Below the pieces are notes generated by a model, which did no database searches, was not told the origin of the DNA, and worked only from the letters and a program-made list of their open reading frames with translations. This document shows, in pieces, positions 34,450-44,320 of a DNA stretch of 64,000 bases (positions are counted from its first letter, which is position 1; each line of letters opens with the position of its first letter). The position numbers and the translations under genes are program-made. The stretch is from Bog-473 sp963707835 (GTDB lineage Bacteria > Actinomycetota > Acidimicrobiia > Acidimicrobiales > RAAP-2), in NCBI GenBank assembly GCA_963707835.1, contig CAVPRI010000001.1, positions 1 through 64,000 on the forward strand, in the 5' to 3' direction.

Positions 34450-35679
34450 TCAGTTGTGCTGAATCTCGTTGAACGGGGCTCCGATGTCAGGGGCTGGTTC
34501 ACGAGGAAGTCCGAGGACCCTTTCACTGACGTTGTTTCTCTGGATCTCGACGGTGCCACCGCGAATCGTGGCGCTCCGGCTCTGCAGGTAGACGTCGGAC
34601 CACTGGCGGCCGAGTGGATGATCGGCCGCCCAGGTGACGCCGTCACACCCGGACAACGCGAGAGCCAACTCGCCTCGGCGCTGGGTGATGATGTCGTTGC
34701 CCAGTTTCACGAGGCCGCCGTACCCGTTCGGAATTGTTCCGCTGGCCACAGCCCTGGAGATCCGCTCCGAGAGAAGCCTCTGTGTGACAGACGCCACGTG
34801 AAGCGTCACGATGCTCCGTCGCACTCCCGCGTTCACGCCAACGCCCCTGGTCGCCATGGACACCAACGGGGCCACGGATCGGTTGCCGTCGGCCACGCGG
34901 CTCCGGCTACGGCCCGACCAGGAGTGCTCGATCTCGAGGAGGCCGCGGGCCGCTCTCCACCCGTCGTTCTCCTCGCCGACAAGGTGGGCAGCCGGGACGA
35001 CGACGTCGGTCAGGAACACCTCACAAAACTTGGTGCGGCCGTCGATCTGCTTGATGCGCCGGATCTCCACGCCCGGGGATTTCAGGTCCACAATGAGCAT
35101 CGAGATCCCTTTGTGCTTCGGAACGTCCCACCGGGTGCGCACAGGGCAAAGTGCGAAATCGGAGAGATCGGCCGCAGTACTCCACGTCTTTTGCCCGTTC
35201 ACGATGAACGACGCGCCGTCCCGCATGGCGCTGGAACGGAGTCCGGCCAGATCCGAGCCACCACTCGGCTCGGAGAGAAGCTGGATCCACAGCTCGGCGC
35301 CGGAAAGGATGCTCGGAATGTGCGCAAGCTTCTGTTCGGTGTTTCCGAACCGTTCCAGGGTTGCGCCGAGGATGTTGATCGAGACGCCGAAATTCCGTCC
35401 CGGCATCTCATAACCAGTCGCTTCCTCCAGAACGACCCTCTCATGCTCGAGTGTCAGGCCCTGCCCCCCGTACTGCACTGAGAAGGAGAAACCCGCATAG
35501 CCGGCCTGGTAGAGCTTCCGCTGGCGGTCCCTCAGCAACACCAGGCGTTGCGGGTCGGACTCGAATTCTTCCTCGGGATTGCCCCTCACCGTCGTTCGTG
35601 GCACGTTCGCGGCCAGCCATCTTCGGGCTTCGAGGCGGTACTCGTGCAGCTCCGGGCCTTCGGTTCGCACTTCGCTCAC
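34450..35679 (-). CDS. acyl-CoA dehydrogenase
   Basis: 409 residues from GTG 35679 with GGAGGG upstream; the longer open frame is not used. Helical N-domain with WLAANVPRTTVRG; middle domain LLSEPSGGSDLAGLRSSAMR and VNGQKTWSTAADLSDFALCP; C-domain LEIEHSWSGRSRSR and TIRGGTVEIQRNNVSERVLG, the FAD-adenosine contact. Oxidises an acyl-CoA to the enoyl-CoA, passing electrons to ETF. The sequence resembles the steroid and branched-chain side-chain groups rather than classical medium-chain enzymes. Confidence 0.88.
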   Translation of the reverse strand: MSEVRTEGPELHEYRLEARRWLAANVPRTTVRGNPEEEFESDPQRLVLLRDRQRKLYQAGYAGFSFSVQYGGQGLTLEHERVVLEEATGYEMPGRNFGVSINILGATLERFGNTEQKLAHIPSILSGAELWIQLLSEPSGGSDLAGLRSSAMRDGASFIVNGQKTWSTAADLSDFALCPVRTRWDVPKHKGISMLIVDLKSPGVEIRRIKQIDGRTKFCEVFLTDVVVPAAHLVGEENDGWRAARGLLEIEHSWSGRSRSRVADGNRSVAPLVSMATRGVGVNAGVRRSIVTLHVASVTQRLLSERISRAVASGTIPNGYGGLVKLGNDIITQRRGELALALSGCDGVTWAADHPLGRQWSDVYLQSRSATIRGGTVEIQRNNVSERVLGLPREPAPDIGAPFNEIQHN

Positions 35680-35899
35680 TTCACCCTCCTCGCAGTCGCG
35701 GCATCTCCTCGCCACCCGCCGATCGGCCAGCCCATTGTGCTCGCCACACCGCGTCCGGCGCGGCGGAGTGAAAGCATGCGGCCGCCCGGCATCTATGAGT
35801 TGATACTTACGTAAGGATTCACTAACGTTCGAGCATGCCCACCCTACGAGCGACACGCCTGCATCTCTGCGGAGCACCGTCCGAAGCGCGGTCGTCCGC

Positions 35900-36526
35900 A
35901 TGAAGGCCCACGAGGTTTGGAGGCACATCCACGCCGAGCGGGGTGACCTGGCGGACACGCTCGAGGACCTCACGGCCGCGCAATGGGCCACCGACTCGTG
36001 GTGCGACGGGTGGACCGTCCACGAGACCACCGGGCACGTGGTTGCCGCGGCGGAGCAGACATTCCCGAACTTCTACAAGGAGCTCATCGGCGCCGGGTTC
36101 CGCTTCCATGTCTTCACGGCTCGTGGGGCGACCCGCATGGCTCGCTTGGGTCCCCACGAGCTGGTCCGGCGGCTCCGGGCACGAACCACGACCACCAACC
36201 ACCCCCCGGCACCGGTCATGGCCATGCTCGGCGAGATCGTGGTCCACGGCGAGGACATCCGCCGACCGCTCGGCCTTACCCACAACAGTCCGCAGCCCGC
36301 GCTGGTCGCGGTGGCGGACAGCTGGAAGAACTCCAATCTCCTCATCGGCGCGAAGCGCAGAATCGCCGGACTCCAACTCCGGGCCACTGACGCCGAATGG
36401 TCCCACGGCGACGGGCCCGAGGTCGTCGGACCCCTTCAGTCTCTTGTCCTGGCCATGACCGGTCGCCAGGGGTCCCACCGGGATCTCACCGGGGAGGGAC
36501 TCGCCGTACTTTCCGGCCGCTCCTGA
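35900..36526 (+). CDS. TIGR03083/MDMPI_N-type DinB-fold protein
   Basis: 208 residues. DSWCDGWTVHETTGHVVAAA provides the four-helix-bundle start with conserved Trp and His; VHGEDIRRPLG is the second conserved metal-site motif. The family name, maleylpyruvate isomerase-like, derives from a thiol-dependent isomerase; most members have unknown activity, probably mycothiol- or metal-dependent. Confidence 0.72.
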   Translation: MKAHEVWRHIHAERGDLADTLEDLTAAQWATDSWCDGWTVHETTGHVVAAAEQTFPNFYKELIGAGFRFHVFTARGATRMARLGPHELVRRLRARTTTTNHPPAPVMAMLGEIVVHGEDIRRPLGLTHNSPQPALVAVADSWKNSNLLIGAKRRIAGLQLRATDAEWSHGDGPEVVGPLQSLVLAMTGRQGSHRDLTGEGLAVLSGRS

Positions 36527-36657
36527 CGCAGGGGAGGACAAGAGGAGGTCGCGCGTCGGCCCGTCACGACCTTCACGAGGACGGTGATCGGCCAGGGAAT
36601 CATTCCCCTGCCGCGATATGGTCAGGAAGGCTACGGTGGCGCGCTGAAGGGGGGCAG

Positions 36658-37488
36658 GTGGTGACTGCCGGCAACGACCTGGCCGGACGGACCTGCTTGA
36701 TCGTGGGCGGTGCGGGAGGCGGGATCGGGACTGCCGTGGCACTGGCGGCCGCTCACGCCGGAGCAGCTGTCGGCATCATCACCAACATCGGCGAGCATGC
36801 CGAGTCCGTCCTCACCGAGATCACGTCGACCGGGGCGGTGTGTGCCGCCGTGGTCACCGACGCCACCGACGAGGCTCGCCTTGTCGATGGCGTGGCGTCG
36901 CTGGTGGACGAGCTCGGCCCCTTCGGCCACGTGGTCAACGTGGTGGGGGGCAATCTCGCAGAGGACTACCAACGGACCGCCGAGTTCGACCTGACCGCGC
37001 TCGACCGAGTCATGGCCCGCAATCTCCGCTACGCCGTGGTGTCCTGCCGAGAGGTGGCGCGGTCACTGATCGCCCGGGGTGAGCCCGGCAGCATGGTCAA
37101 CATCTCCTCCCTTGCCTCCCGTGGAGCACCGCTCCTGGCGGCGTACGCCGCAGCCAAATCCGGACTGGAGTCGTTCAGCAGGACGATGGCGCTCGAATGG
37201 GGTCCACGAGGGATCCGGGTCAACGTGGTGTCCCTCGGGATGATCCGCACCCCCCGTACCGGCATGGAAGCGGCCGGCGACGACGTGGCGAACTCGATCC
37301 CTCTGCGCCGCAAGGGCTCCCCCGCCGAGGTCGCCGCCGCCGTCATGTTCCTCCTGTCGGAGCGGGCGAGCTACGTGACGGGCCACACACTCAACGTGGA
37401 CGGCGGGATCGCCCTCGGGAACCCCGGCGGCGACTCGCTCTCTCCTCTCGTCACCCGGGCCGACGTCCGAGCCCGGTTCGCGGACTGA
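36658..37488 (+). CDS. short-chain dehydrogenase/reductase
   Basis: 276 residues from the first of two consecutive GTG codons, after a run of G. VGGAGGGIGTAVALAAAHAG cofactor loop, VVTDATD, VVGGNLAE, Ser in ISSLAS, active site AAYAAAKSGLESFSR, and C-terminal VDGGIALGNPGGDS. All catalytic residues present. Substrate unknown. Confidence 0.85.
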   Translation: MVTAGNDLAGRTCLIVGGAGGGIGTAVALAAAHAGAAVGIITNIGEHAESVLTEITSTGAVCAAVVTDATDEARLVDGVASLVDELGPFGHVVNVVGGNLAEDYQRTAEFDLTALDRVMARNLRYAVVSCREVARSLIARGEPGSMVNISSLASRGAPLLAAYAAAKSGLESFSRTMALEWGPRGIRVNVVSLGMIRTPRTGMEAAGDDVANSIPLRRKGSPAEVAAAVMFLLSERASYVTGHTLNVDGGIALGNPGGDSLSPLVTRADVRARFAD

Positions 37489-37535
37489 CCGCTAGGCTCC
37501 GCGGTGACGGGACTGGACCACGAGGCAGGTGCACG

Positions 37536-38085
37536 ATGACAGCGTTGAACACGATCGAATTCCAGAGGATGGACGGGAGTGCCGGCAAGCTGGCCGACTA
37601 CTCAGGAGACGTCGTGTTGGTCGTCAACGTGGCATCCAAGTGCGGGTTGACCCCGCAATACGAAGCCCTCCAGGCTCTCCACCAAGGCAAGCAGGGAGAG
37701 GGGTTCACCGTCCTCGCCTTCCCAGCCAACAACTTCGGAGGTCAAGAACCCGGCACCGACGCCGAGATCGCGGACTTCTGTTCGACGCAGTACTCGGTGA
37801 CCTTCCCGGTCGTCTCGAAGGTCAGCGTGGTCGGGGATGATCAGCACCCGCTCTACGCCGAGCTGACCCGGCGAGTCCCCACCGCTGGGGCCAAGGAGCA
37901 GTTCCGCGAGGCGCTTCGGGGTCACGGGATGACCCCGACCGAGGATCCCGACGTCCTGTGGAACTTCGAGAAGTTCCTCATCGCCCGGGACGGGAGCGTC
38001 GTCGGCGCGCTTCGCCCCGACCGTCACGCCCGACGATCCCGGGCTGGTCTCGGCCATCGACGAGGAGCTGGGCAAGCAGCCCTGA
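37536..38085 (+). pseudogene. glutathione peroxidase-family thiol peroxidase (C-terminal frameshift)
   Basis: ATG 37536; VNVASKCGLTPQYEALQALH has peroxidatic Cys in place of Sec, AFPANNFGGQEPGTDAEI the Gln, and VLWNFEKFLIARDG the Trp-Asn. After GSVVG the frame slips by one base near 38008; the other frame gives RFAPTVTPDDPGLVSAIDEE then LGKQP and stop at 38085, the normal end (182 aa). Only the last 25 residues are affected. Confidence 0.82.
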
Positions 38086-38109
38086 CGCAGGAGGCGGCGG
38101 TCCGGGGAC

Positions 38110-40711
38110 CTACTCCATCGGACGAGAGGCGATCCCGGTCGCTTCTCGTCCCGCCAGGATCCAGCCCACGGCGGTGGCCAGGACCGGCATGGCGATCACG
38201 ACGAGGAACAGGTTGTTCCAGGGGATGTGGTCGATGATGTCCGACAGGCCACCTTCGAGCGGGTTCGAGCGGAACCATCCCGCCAGCCCGACGTAGGCGG
38301 CCACCGTCCCGAGCAGCGCGCCCAGGAAGGCCAGGCCACCGGCGGTCACTGCCGTCAGGGTGCGCCGGGTGCGCGAGCTGGCGCCGGTGGCCGTGAGCGT
38401 CCGTAGCTCGCTGGCGGTCTCACTGCGAATGAGGCCCACGCTCATGGCGAGGATGCCCAGGGCGAGCGCGGTGGCGAACACGGTGGCCCAATCGACGATC
38501 TCCGACGACGTCGGCGCGCTGTTCTTCGACTCCACGCTCAGCTGGTTGGTGGCCGCTGCCGCCCGGGCGTTGGTGATCTGAGCCGATGTGATCGGGCTCT
38601 GGGCCTGGAGTATCCAGCCGTCGAGGCTGCTCTCGCTCGCGATGTGCAGCCGGTGCAACGCACCCTCGGTGATAAGCGTGTTCGGTGCTGACGTGCCTGT
38701 GGGCAACTGGCTCACCTCTTGGACCACCGGGTCGGCGACGCACGAGCCGGCCGGACAGGAGTTCGTGTCGCCCCGACCCGGGGCCCCGCCGCCACCAGGA
38801 CCGCCCAAGCCTGGACCGACCAGGGTGCCACCGCCCTTCCCGCTCCCTCCGTAGGTGAGCTCCACGCCCGAGCCGGACAGACCGGGGCGCGAGGTGAGGA
38901 CATCGACGTCGGAGGAGACCGAGGACGGGTCGATGCCGTAAGCCCGCAGCAACGTGGGGGTCGCCACGTAGAGTGCGCCGCTCCACTGCCGGCCGGAGGC
39001 GCTGGGGTTCTGCAGGTTGGCCGCAGGATTGTCCAGCTCGACGACGGCCGTGGCGCCGACGGCGGAGGCGATGGAGTGGACGGTCCCCTCCTGTGACTGG
39101 GCGCTCGGGGGCACCAGCGCGGTTTGGGGGCCTCTCTGTCCTGGGCTGATGAGCTCGGTCCCGGCGGGCGGCGGGCTCCACACGGCCAGCTCGTTCGAAG
39201 CCAGGTTCGGCCCGACGTAGTCGAACACGTTGCTGTAGCGGGCTACGGCGACGGCGCAGACGACCACCGCGATCAGCACGCCGATACTGATGGCCGAGAG
39301 GGCTGAGCCGGAACGGGCTCGGTACCGCGACATGTCACGCAACGGAAGGCGGATGGCCACCGGTGACCTTCGTCCAACTCGCGCCAACAGCGCCAGGAAG
39401 AACGGGGACACGAGGATGATTCCGGCAACCAGAGCAACGAACCCGGGGACCAGCCACTTCACACCGTTGCCCTCGTGCCCTGCTCCCGAGAGGGAGAAGA
39501 ACACGAACCCGATGACGAGTGCGATCACACCTGGGACGAACGATCGGTGGACCTGGCGCGGTGGCGCGGGGTGCCCGGCCAGGGCGGTGACGACCGGGAT
39601 GCGTGTGATGGCGCGCGCGGGGTAACCAGCGGCAACGAAGGTCGCGAACGAGCGCGAGCACCATCGCCGGCACGATCACGTTCCACGGGAGGGCGAACAT
39701 GGCGATGAGATGGTGCGCGCTCTGCTCGTTGTGCGGTCGGTAGGCCAACCAGGCCACCAACCCCAGCGCGAATCCGGCCAGAGCGCCCACCATTCCGACC
39801 ATGGCGCCGTTGGCCTCCAGCACGATCCGGACGTTGCGATCCGTGGCCCCCAGGGACTCGAGCATTCCGAGAGAGCGCATCCGACGCTGCGCCAGCACGG
39901 TGAATCCGCCGATCGACACCAGGGCGATGAGGAGCATCCCCACCGTCGCCAGCGCCAGGACGATGGTCCCGGGATTTATCGTGTTGGTGTTGGCGCTCTG
40001 CGCCGGCGTGGAGACGTTGGATCCGATCCGGCCCGGGTCCACACCTGCGGCGTCGAAGAGGGCCTCCACCGTGGTGGGGTGTGAGACCTGCCCTGGCGGG
40101 ACGAGCGCGAACTCGTCGAGCAGGCTCTGGGGGTTCTGCACGATCCCGACGACCCTCTTGCCCCCCTGGGCCCAGGTGTCGCCGACATGCAGGTCGAGCT
40201 CGGATGCCAGCCCTGGTGTCAGGGCGACCTGGTTCGTCCCCGCGGGGTAGTGGCCGGAGAGCAGTTGAAGCATGGGCCCGGCATAGGGGCCATGCGGGTC
40301 CTGGGACCGTAGTTGGTACGTCTGCGTGCTGCCGGGAACGGTGTGCGTCTCGTTCTCGATCACCTGGACCGCGCCGTAGCGGCGGGACAGCGCCGCAATC
40401 CGGGCCTCCACGGTCGACAGCCCCTGCGTGGCCGACTTGCTCGTGGGAGCCGAGAGGTTGAAGACCGCGAGGTCCTGGGCACTCCCGAAGCCCGCATTGG
40501 CCGGGGACGGCGTATTGGTGGCGACGGCCGATCCGACGACGACGGCAGCCACCGCGACGGTGACCAAGAGCAAGATGAGGATCTGTTGCCGCCACTCGCG
40601 CCTGAAGAGTCGCCAGGCCCAGCGGATCATGGCCCGACGAGCCGGGACGCCGCCCGTGCTCCGCCCAGGGGCCGACGGGGCGGGGGGACCGTCGAGGATG
40701 CCGGCATTCAT
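38110..40711 (-). pseudogene. FtsX-like ABC transporter permease (one frameshift)
   Basis: About 866 residues when repaired. N-terminal helix ILILLLVTVAVAAVVVGSAV, large exported domain, then FtsX core TVLAQRRMRSLGMLESLGAT. The frame changes near 39645 (one extra T before GCGACCTTCG), continuing FATFVAAGYPARAITRIPVV, middle helices, a second exported domain, and C-terminal helices with a second FtsX core RSETASELRTLTATGASSRT. Macrolide-export/lipoprotein-type permease. ATG 40711 overlaps the ATPase stop by 4 nt. Confidence 0.82.
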
Positions 40712-41430
40712 TGCTTCGGGAGATCGGCCAGGAGCGCGTCGGGGCTCTCGGGCGGGAGCGTCTGGTCGACGATGCGGCCGTCGCGCAGGAACACCACGCG
40801 GTCGGCCCACGAGGCGAGCTGGGCGTCGTGGGTGACCACGACGGCAGCCATCCCCCGATGGCAGGCCGCATGGATCAGACGCATGACAGATTCGGCGTTG
40901 GTGGAGTCGAGCGCGCCGGATGGCTCGTCGGCCAGGAGGAGCTGGCGTCCACCGACCACGGCCCGGGCGATGGCGACCCGTTGGCGCTCGCCACCCGAGA
41001 GCTGGTCGGGATAGTGCGAAGCCCGGTCCATCAGCCCGAATTCCTCGAGTGACGTCATTGCGATCGCCTGAGCCTTGCGGGCCGAGACGCCGTCGAGCTC
41101 GAGCGGGAGGGACACGTTCTCCAATGCGCTGAGCCCGGCCAGCAGGTTGTAGTCCTGGAAGACATAGCCGATCGACTGGCGACGCAGCCGCGCTCTGCCG
41201 TTGCGTGAGAGGGAGGAGAGCGGGCGGCCCCCGACATAGGCCTCACCACTGGTTGGGCTCTCGAGGCTGCCGGCAATGGTCAACAGCGTGCTCTTTCCCG
41301 AGCCGCTGGCGCCCATGACGGCCACCAGCGTCCCCGCGTCGACCGACAGATCGATGCGATGAAGCGCATGGACCTCGGTGGCTCCTTCTCCGTAGATCTT
41401 GGAGATGTCACGCAGTTCGAGATAACTCAT
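40708..41430 (-). CDS. ABC transporter ATPase (LolD/MacB-like)
   Basis: 240 residues from ATG 41430. Walker A GASGSGKST, Q-loop FQDYNLLAGLSALENVSLPL, signature LSGGERQRVAIARA, Walker B LLLADEPSGALD and H-loop VVTHD all present. The first frame extends upstream but overlaps the PadR gene, and ATGA coupling marks the real start. Powers the adjacent FtsX-like permease. Confidence 0.93.
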   Translation of the reverse strand: MSYLELRDISKIYGEGATEVHALHRIDLSVDAGTLVAVMGASGSGKSTLLTIAGSLESPTSGEAYVGGRPLSSLSRNGRARLRRQSIGYVFQDYNLLAGLSALENVSLPLELDGVSARKAQAIAMTSLEEFGLMDRASHYPDQLSGGERQRVAIARAVVGGRQLLLADEPSGALDSTNAESVMRLIHAACHRGMAAVVVTHDAQLASWADRVVFLRDGRIVDQTLPPESPDALLADLPKQ

Positions 41431-42011
41431 GGTGAATCCACCTTGCGCCGAGCCCTGGGGAGGGGGGCCGGCTGCGATGCCGGCGCCGTGTCGCCTGCTG
41501 CCGCCCTCTTGAGTCGTCCGTCTGCCATGTCCAGCCACCGGACCAGCGAGTCGAGCCGGAAGAGCTCTGCGTCCACGACCAGGGCGAAGTGCAAGTCGAA
41601 ACGAGCCTCGTCCTCCTTGAGTCGCGTCCATTGCTGCATGAGCTCGACCAGATAGCGCCGGTGCACCTGAACCACCTCGTGCACGTCCACCCCGGGCAGA
41701 CCGAGCGCCACCAGCACCTTGATCACGAGCTCGTCACGCGGTGGCGAGGAGAAGTCGGGCGGCGTACGCAGCCACTGGGCCAGCTCCGCAGCCCCCTCGT
41801 CGGTGATGTGGAAGCCCCTCTGGGGACCATCGGTGGCCTCGTCCTCGGACTCGACCAGCCCGTCGCGCTCGAGCCGCTGGAGGGTCGTGTACACCTGCCC
41901 GACGTTGAGCGGCCACACCTGCCCGGTCCGGATCTCGAATTCCTGCCGCAGCTGCAGCCCGTACTTGGGACCCTCGCTGAGCAGGGCCAACAACGCGTGT
42001 CGGATGCTCAC
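41427..42011 (-). CDS. PadR-family transcriptional regulator
   Basis: 194 residues. IRHALLALLSEGPKYGLQLR and NVGQVYTTLQRLERDGLVES is the PadR winged helix; a helical C-terminal dimerisation half (VDVHEVVQVHRRYLVELMQQ) follows. GTG start with the ATPase gene overlapping its stop (ATGA), so regulator, ATPase and permease form one operon. PadR regulators usually repress their transporter until the exported compound binds. Confidence 0.88.
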   Translation of the reverse strand: MSIRHALLALLSEGPKYGLQLRQEFEIRTGQVWPLNVGQVYTTLQRLERDGLVESEDEATDGPQRGFHITDEGAAELAQWLRTPPDFSSPPRDELVIKVLVALGLPGVDVHEVVQVHRRYLVELMQQWTRLKEDEARFDLHFALVVDAELFRLDSLVRWLDMADGRLKRAAAGDTAPASQPAPLPRARRKVDSP

Positions 42012-42038
42012 CGGTTATGATTTCGAAGTAGCATACCG

Positions 42039-42049
42039 AGTATTATACT
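42039..42049 (-). promoter_or_regulatory. palindromic -10 region of the PadR operon
   Basis: On the minus strand AGTATAATACT is a perfect palindrome containing TATAAT, 28 bp before the PadR start; flanking AAGTA/TACTT extends the dyad over 42026-42050. A regulator bound there would block its own promoter, as usual for PadR. Confidence 0.55.
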
Positions 42050-42110
42050 TCAGAAACCCGTGCACAGCAAGGGGCGTCTTCCATTTACCCGGGGCGGCCC
42101 CGCTGGAGGC

Positions 42111-42515
42111 CTAGGACTCGACGAGCTCGTCGGTCAGGACGTCGACACCCGCCAGTCGCTGGCCGAGAGCGGGAACGAGGTCGTAACGATCCGCCAGGAC
42201 CGATGGCGCGACGTAGGACACCTTGGACTGCCCCAGGTCGTCCCAGACGAGAACCTTCAGCGGCAGATCGAGTGCCGACAGAGGTGTGGCCTCCATGACT
42301 GGTGTGCCCGCGGCCGGACTGCCGAACACGACCAGCACGGTCTCCCGAAGGTCCAAACCGACCTGGCGAGCTTCAGCGCGCTGGTCGATCACGGCGAACA
42401 GCTTCAGACCCTTCGCGTGAATGAGCTCACTGAGGTGGGTGACGGTGTCGGTCACCGATCGTGAGCTCAATTTCGTTATGACGCCGGCTCCGTCGGGCCT
42501 CGCAGGGACCGCCAT
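42111..42515 (-). CDS. DUF302 family protein
   Basis: 134 residues from ATG 42515 (GGGAGGAAG upstream). ITKLSSRSVTDTVTHLSELI, KGLKLFAVIDQRAEARQVGL, VVFGSPAAGTPVMEATPLSA and LPLKVLVWDD follow the DUF302 pattern (structural alpha-beta fold, proposed to bind small ligands). Often near metal or stress genes. Probably one transcript with the SDR upstream (37 bp). Confidence 0.8.
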   Translation of the reverse strand: MAVPARPDGAGVITKLSSRSVTDTVTHLSELIHAKGLKLFAVIDQRAEARQVGLDLRETVLVVFGSPAAGTPVMEATPLSALDLPLKVLVWDDLGQSKVSYVAPSVLADRYDLVPALGQRLAGVDVLTDELVES

Positions 42516-42552
42516 TCTTCCTCCCTTTCTCGGACGCTGAGGTGAGAGACGG

Positions 42553-43434
42553 CTACGCGGGTCCTCCGGCGACGTCTGCGGGCTCGGGGGCAACCGGCCA
42601 GCCGGGCAGGAGCCCGTGCTCGCGGCACACCTCCTGTGCCTGGATCGTGCGCCCGTTCGGCTCTGCTGCGTCGGGGGCGGTGACCAACCACGCCACGACG
42701 GCCCCGACGACCTCCGGAGGAGCGCCGGCCGAGGCGTCGAAGCCGAAGCGCGCCATGTCCTGCGCGATTCGCTCGGTGGCAATGAACCCGGGCTGGAGGT
42801 TGTAGGCGCGGATGCCGCGATCACCGAGCTCGAGGGCGAGAATCCCGGCGATCCGGTGCAGCGCACCCTTGCTCATGCCGTACCCGAGACCCCACCCCCC
42901 GTCCCCCGCTGGAGCGGGGGGATCCTCGTACCCCGCGGTGGAGGTGATGTTGACGATCGTCCCCGAGCCACGTTCGAGCATGCCGGGCAGCACCCGCTTG
43001 CACAGGGCGAGCGGCGCCATGACGTTGGCCTCGAGATGCAGGTCGAGCAGCTCGAGTGGGGTCTCGACGAAGGGGTCCATGTGACCCGGCCCGACGTACC
43101 GCCCGTTGTTGACCAGGACATCCACCGGCCCCAACACCGAGACGACCTCGTCGGCGGCGGAGATGACCGATCCCCGATCGGTGAGGTCGGCAGGGACGAC
43201 CAGACACCGGGCGCCGGCGGCACCGATCAGATCAGCGGTTGTGGAAAGCGAGCCTGGTAATGGAGTCCGGTCCGAACGGCGGAGGGTCGAGGAGTGCTCG
43301 CGCGGCTCCCCCTCACCGATGGTTCGGGCGGTGATTGCCACGTCGAACCCCAGCCCGGCAAGCGACACCGCGATCGCCTTGCCGATACCCCGGCTCGCTC
43401 CGGTCACCAGTGCAACGGTCATCTCGGTCGCCAC
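42553..43434 (-). CDS. short-chain dehydrogenase/reductase with long insertion
   Basis: 293 residues. TGASRGIGKAIAVSLAGLGF, active-site GLGYGMSKGALHR, Ser in ITSTAGYED. Between beta2 and beta3 there is an unusual insertion of about 25 residues (EPREHSSTLRRSDRTPLPGS). NNGRYVGPGH replaces the standard NNAG, so the NAG helix cap is altered. Function unknown. Confidence 0.82.
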   Translation of the reverse strand: MATEMTVALVTGASRGIGKAIAVSLAGLGFDVAITARTIGEGEPREHSSTLRRSDRTPLPGSLSTTADLIGAAGARCLVVPADLTDRGSVISAADEVVSVLGPVDVLVNNGRYVGPGHMDPFVETPLELLDLHLEANVMAPLALCKRVLPGMLERGSGTIVNITSTAGYEDPPAPAGDGGWGLGYGMSKGALHRIAGILALELGDRGIRAYNLQPGFIATERIAQDMARFGFDASAGAPPEVVGAVVAWLVTAPDAAEPNGRTIQAQEVCREHGLLPGWPVAPEPADVAGGPA

Positions 43435-43488
43435 GCCCCCTTTGGTCCGCCTCCCACACTAAGGGTGACGCCGCGCCGGGGCCACCGG

Positions 43489-44116
43489 CTATGGAGCCAG
43501 CCGGAAAGGCGGATACTCGTCACGAAGGAGCAACACATAGGACTGGACCCGGACGTTCCATCGGAGCGCACCGACACCGAATTCGTACAGGGACTCCGGA
43601 AACCTCCCGGTGAAGACGATGGCGAACCACGCGATCACGGTGGTCACGAGCCACGCGATGTTCACGAACAACAGGACGACCACCTGGGGGATGGCGTAGA
43701 TCAGCCTGAGGCCCACGGACCACCGATCCCGGTCCTTGTCGGGATACGCGACTTGGTACTCGGACGCATACGGACCCTCCCCGAATGGCGGGTACTCGTC
43801 TCGCAACAGGGCCAGGTAGGCGCTCACCCGGATCAGCCAACGCATGTAGAAGACGGCGAAGTCCCACAGGCCGCGCGGCTGGCTCCCGGTGAACACGATG
43901 GCGAACCACGATATGAACGCCATGGTGAACGCGGCGGCAGCCAATGCTCCCGACGCCCTCAATCCCCCGGCCCAGAAGCCAATGGCGCTGATCCCACCGA
44001 CGATGATCATCTGGGGCACCCCCAGAACGAGACGGAATCCCGTGGTCACGCGGTTGCGGTTCGCCGTCTGTCGCTCAACGGCGACACCGATCGGGTAGGG
44101 GATGGGACGCCTTCAT
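43489..44116 (-). pseudogene. DUF4389 membrane protein (N-terminal frameshift)
   Basis: Two copies of the DUF4389 unit, each with ISWFAIVFTGSQPRGLWDFA or IAWFAIVFTGRFPESLYEFG, then WLIRVSAYLALLRDEYPPF and WNVRVQSYVLLLRDEYPPF. Four membrane helices. The open frame starts at GTG 44049 but PIGVAVERQTANRNR upstream in that frame matches the family N-terminus; ATG 44116 reaches it only if one G of the run 44098-44101 is dropped. Confidence 0.7.
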
Positions 44117-44320
44117 CGGAACCATTCACTCGAGAGATCCTCCTCTTGTTGCCGCCCACCGCGGCCACGTCTCCATTGCAACTGATCCCGTGGTCGTGCA
44201 GCAGAGTCTTTGGGCCCCGCTTGTCCCGTCCCTTGACGTGGCGTCCAGCCATGACACGATGGCCGGATCGACCCCCAAACCCGCTCCTCCGCGCCACCCG
44301 CCGTTCGCCCGGGCGGGCCG

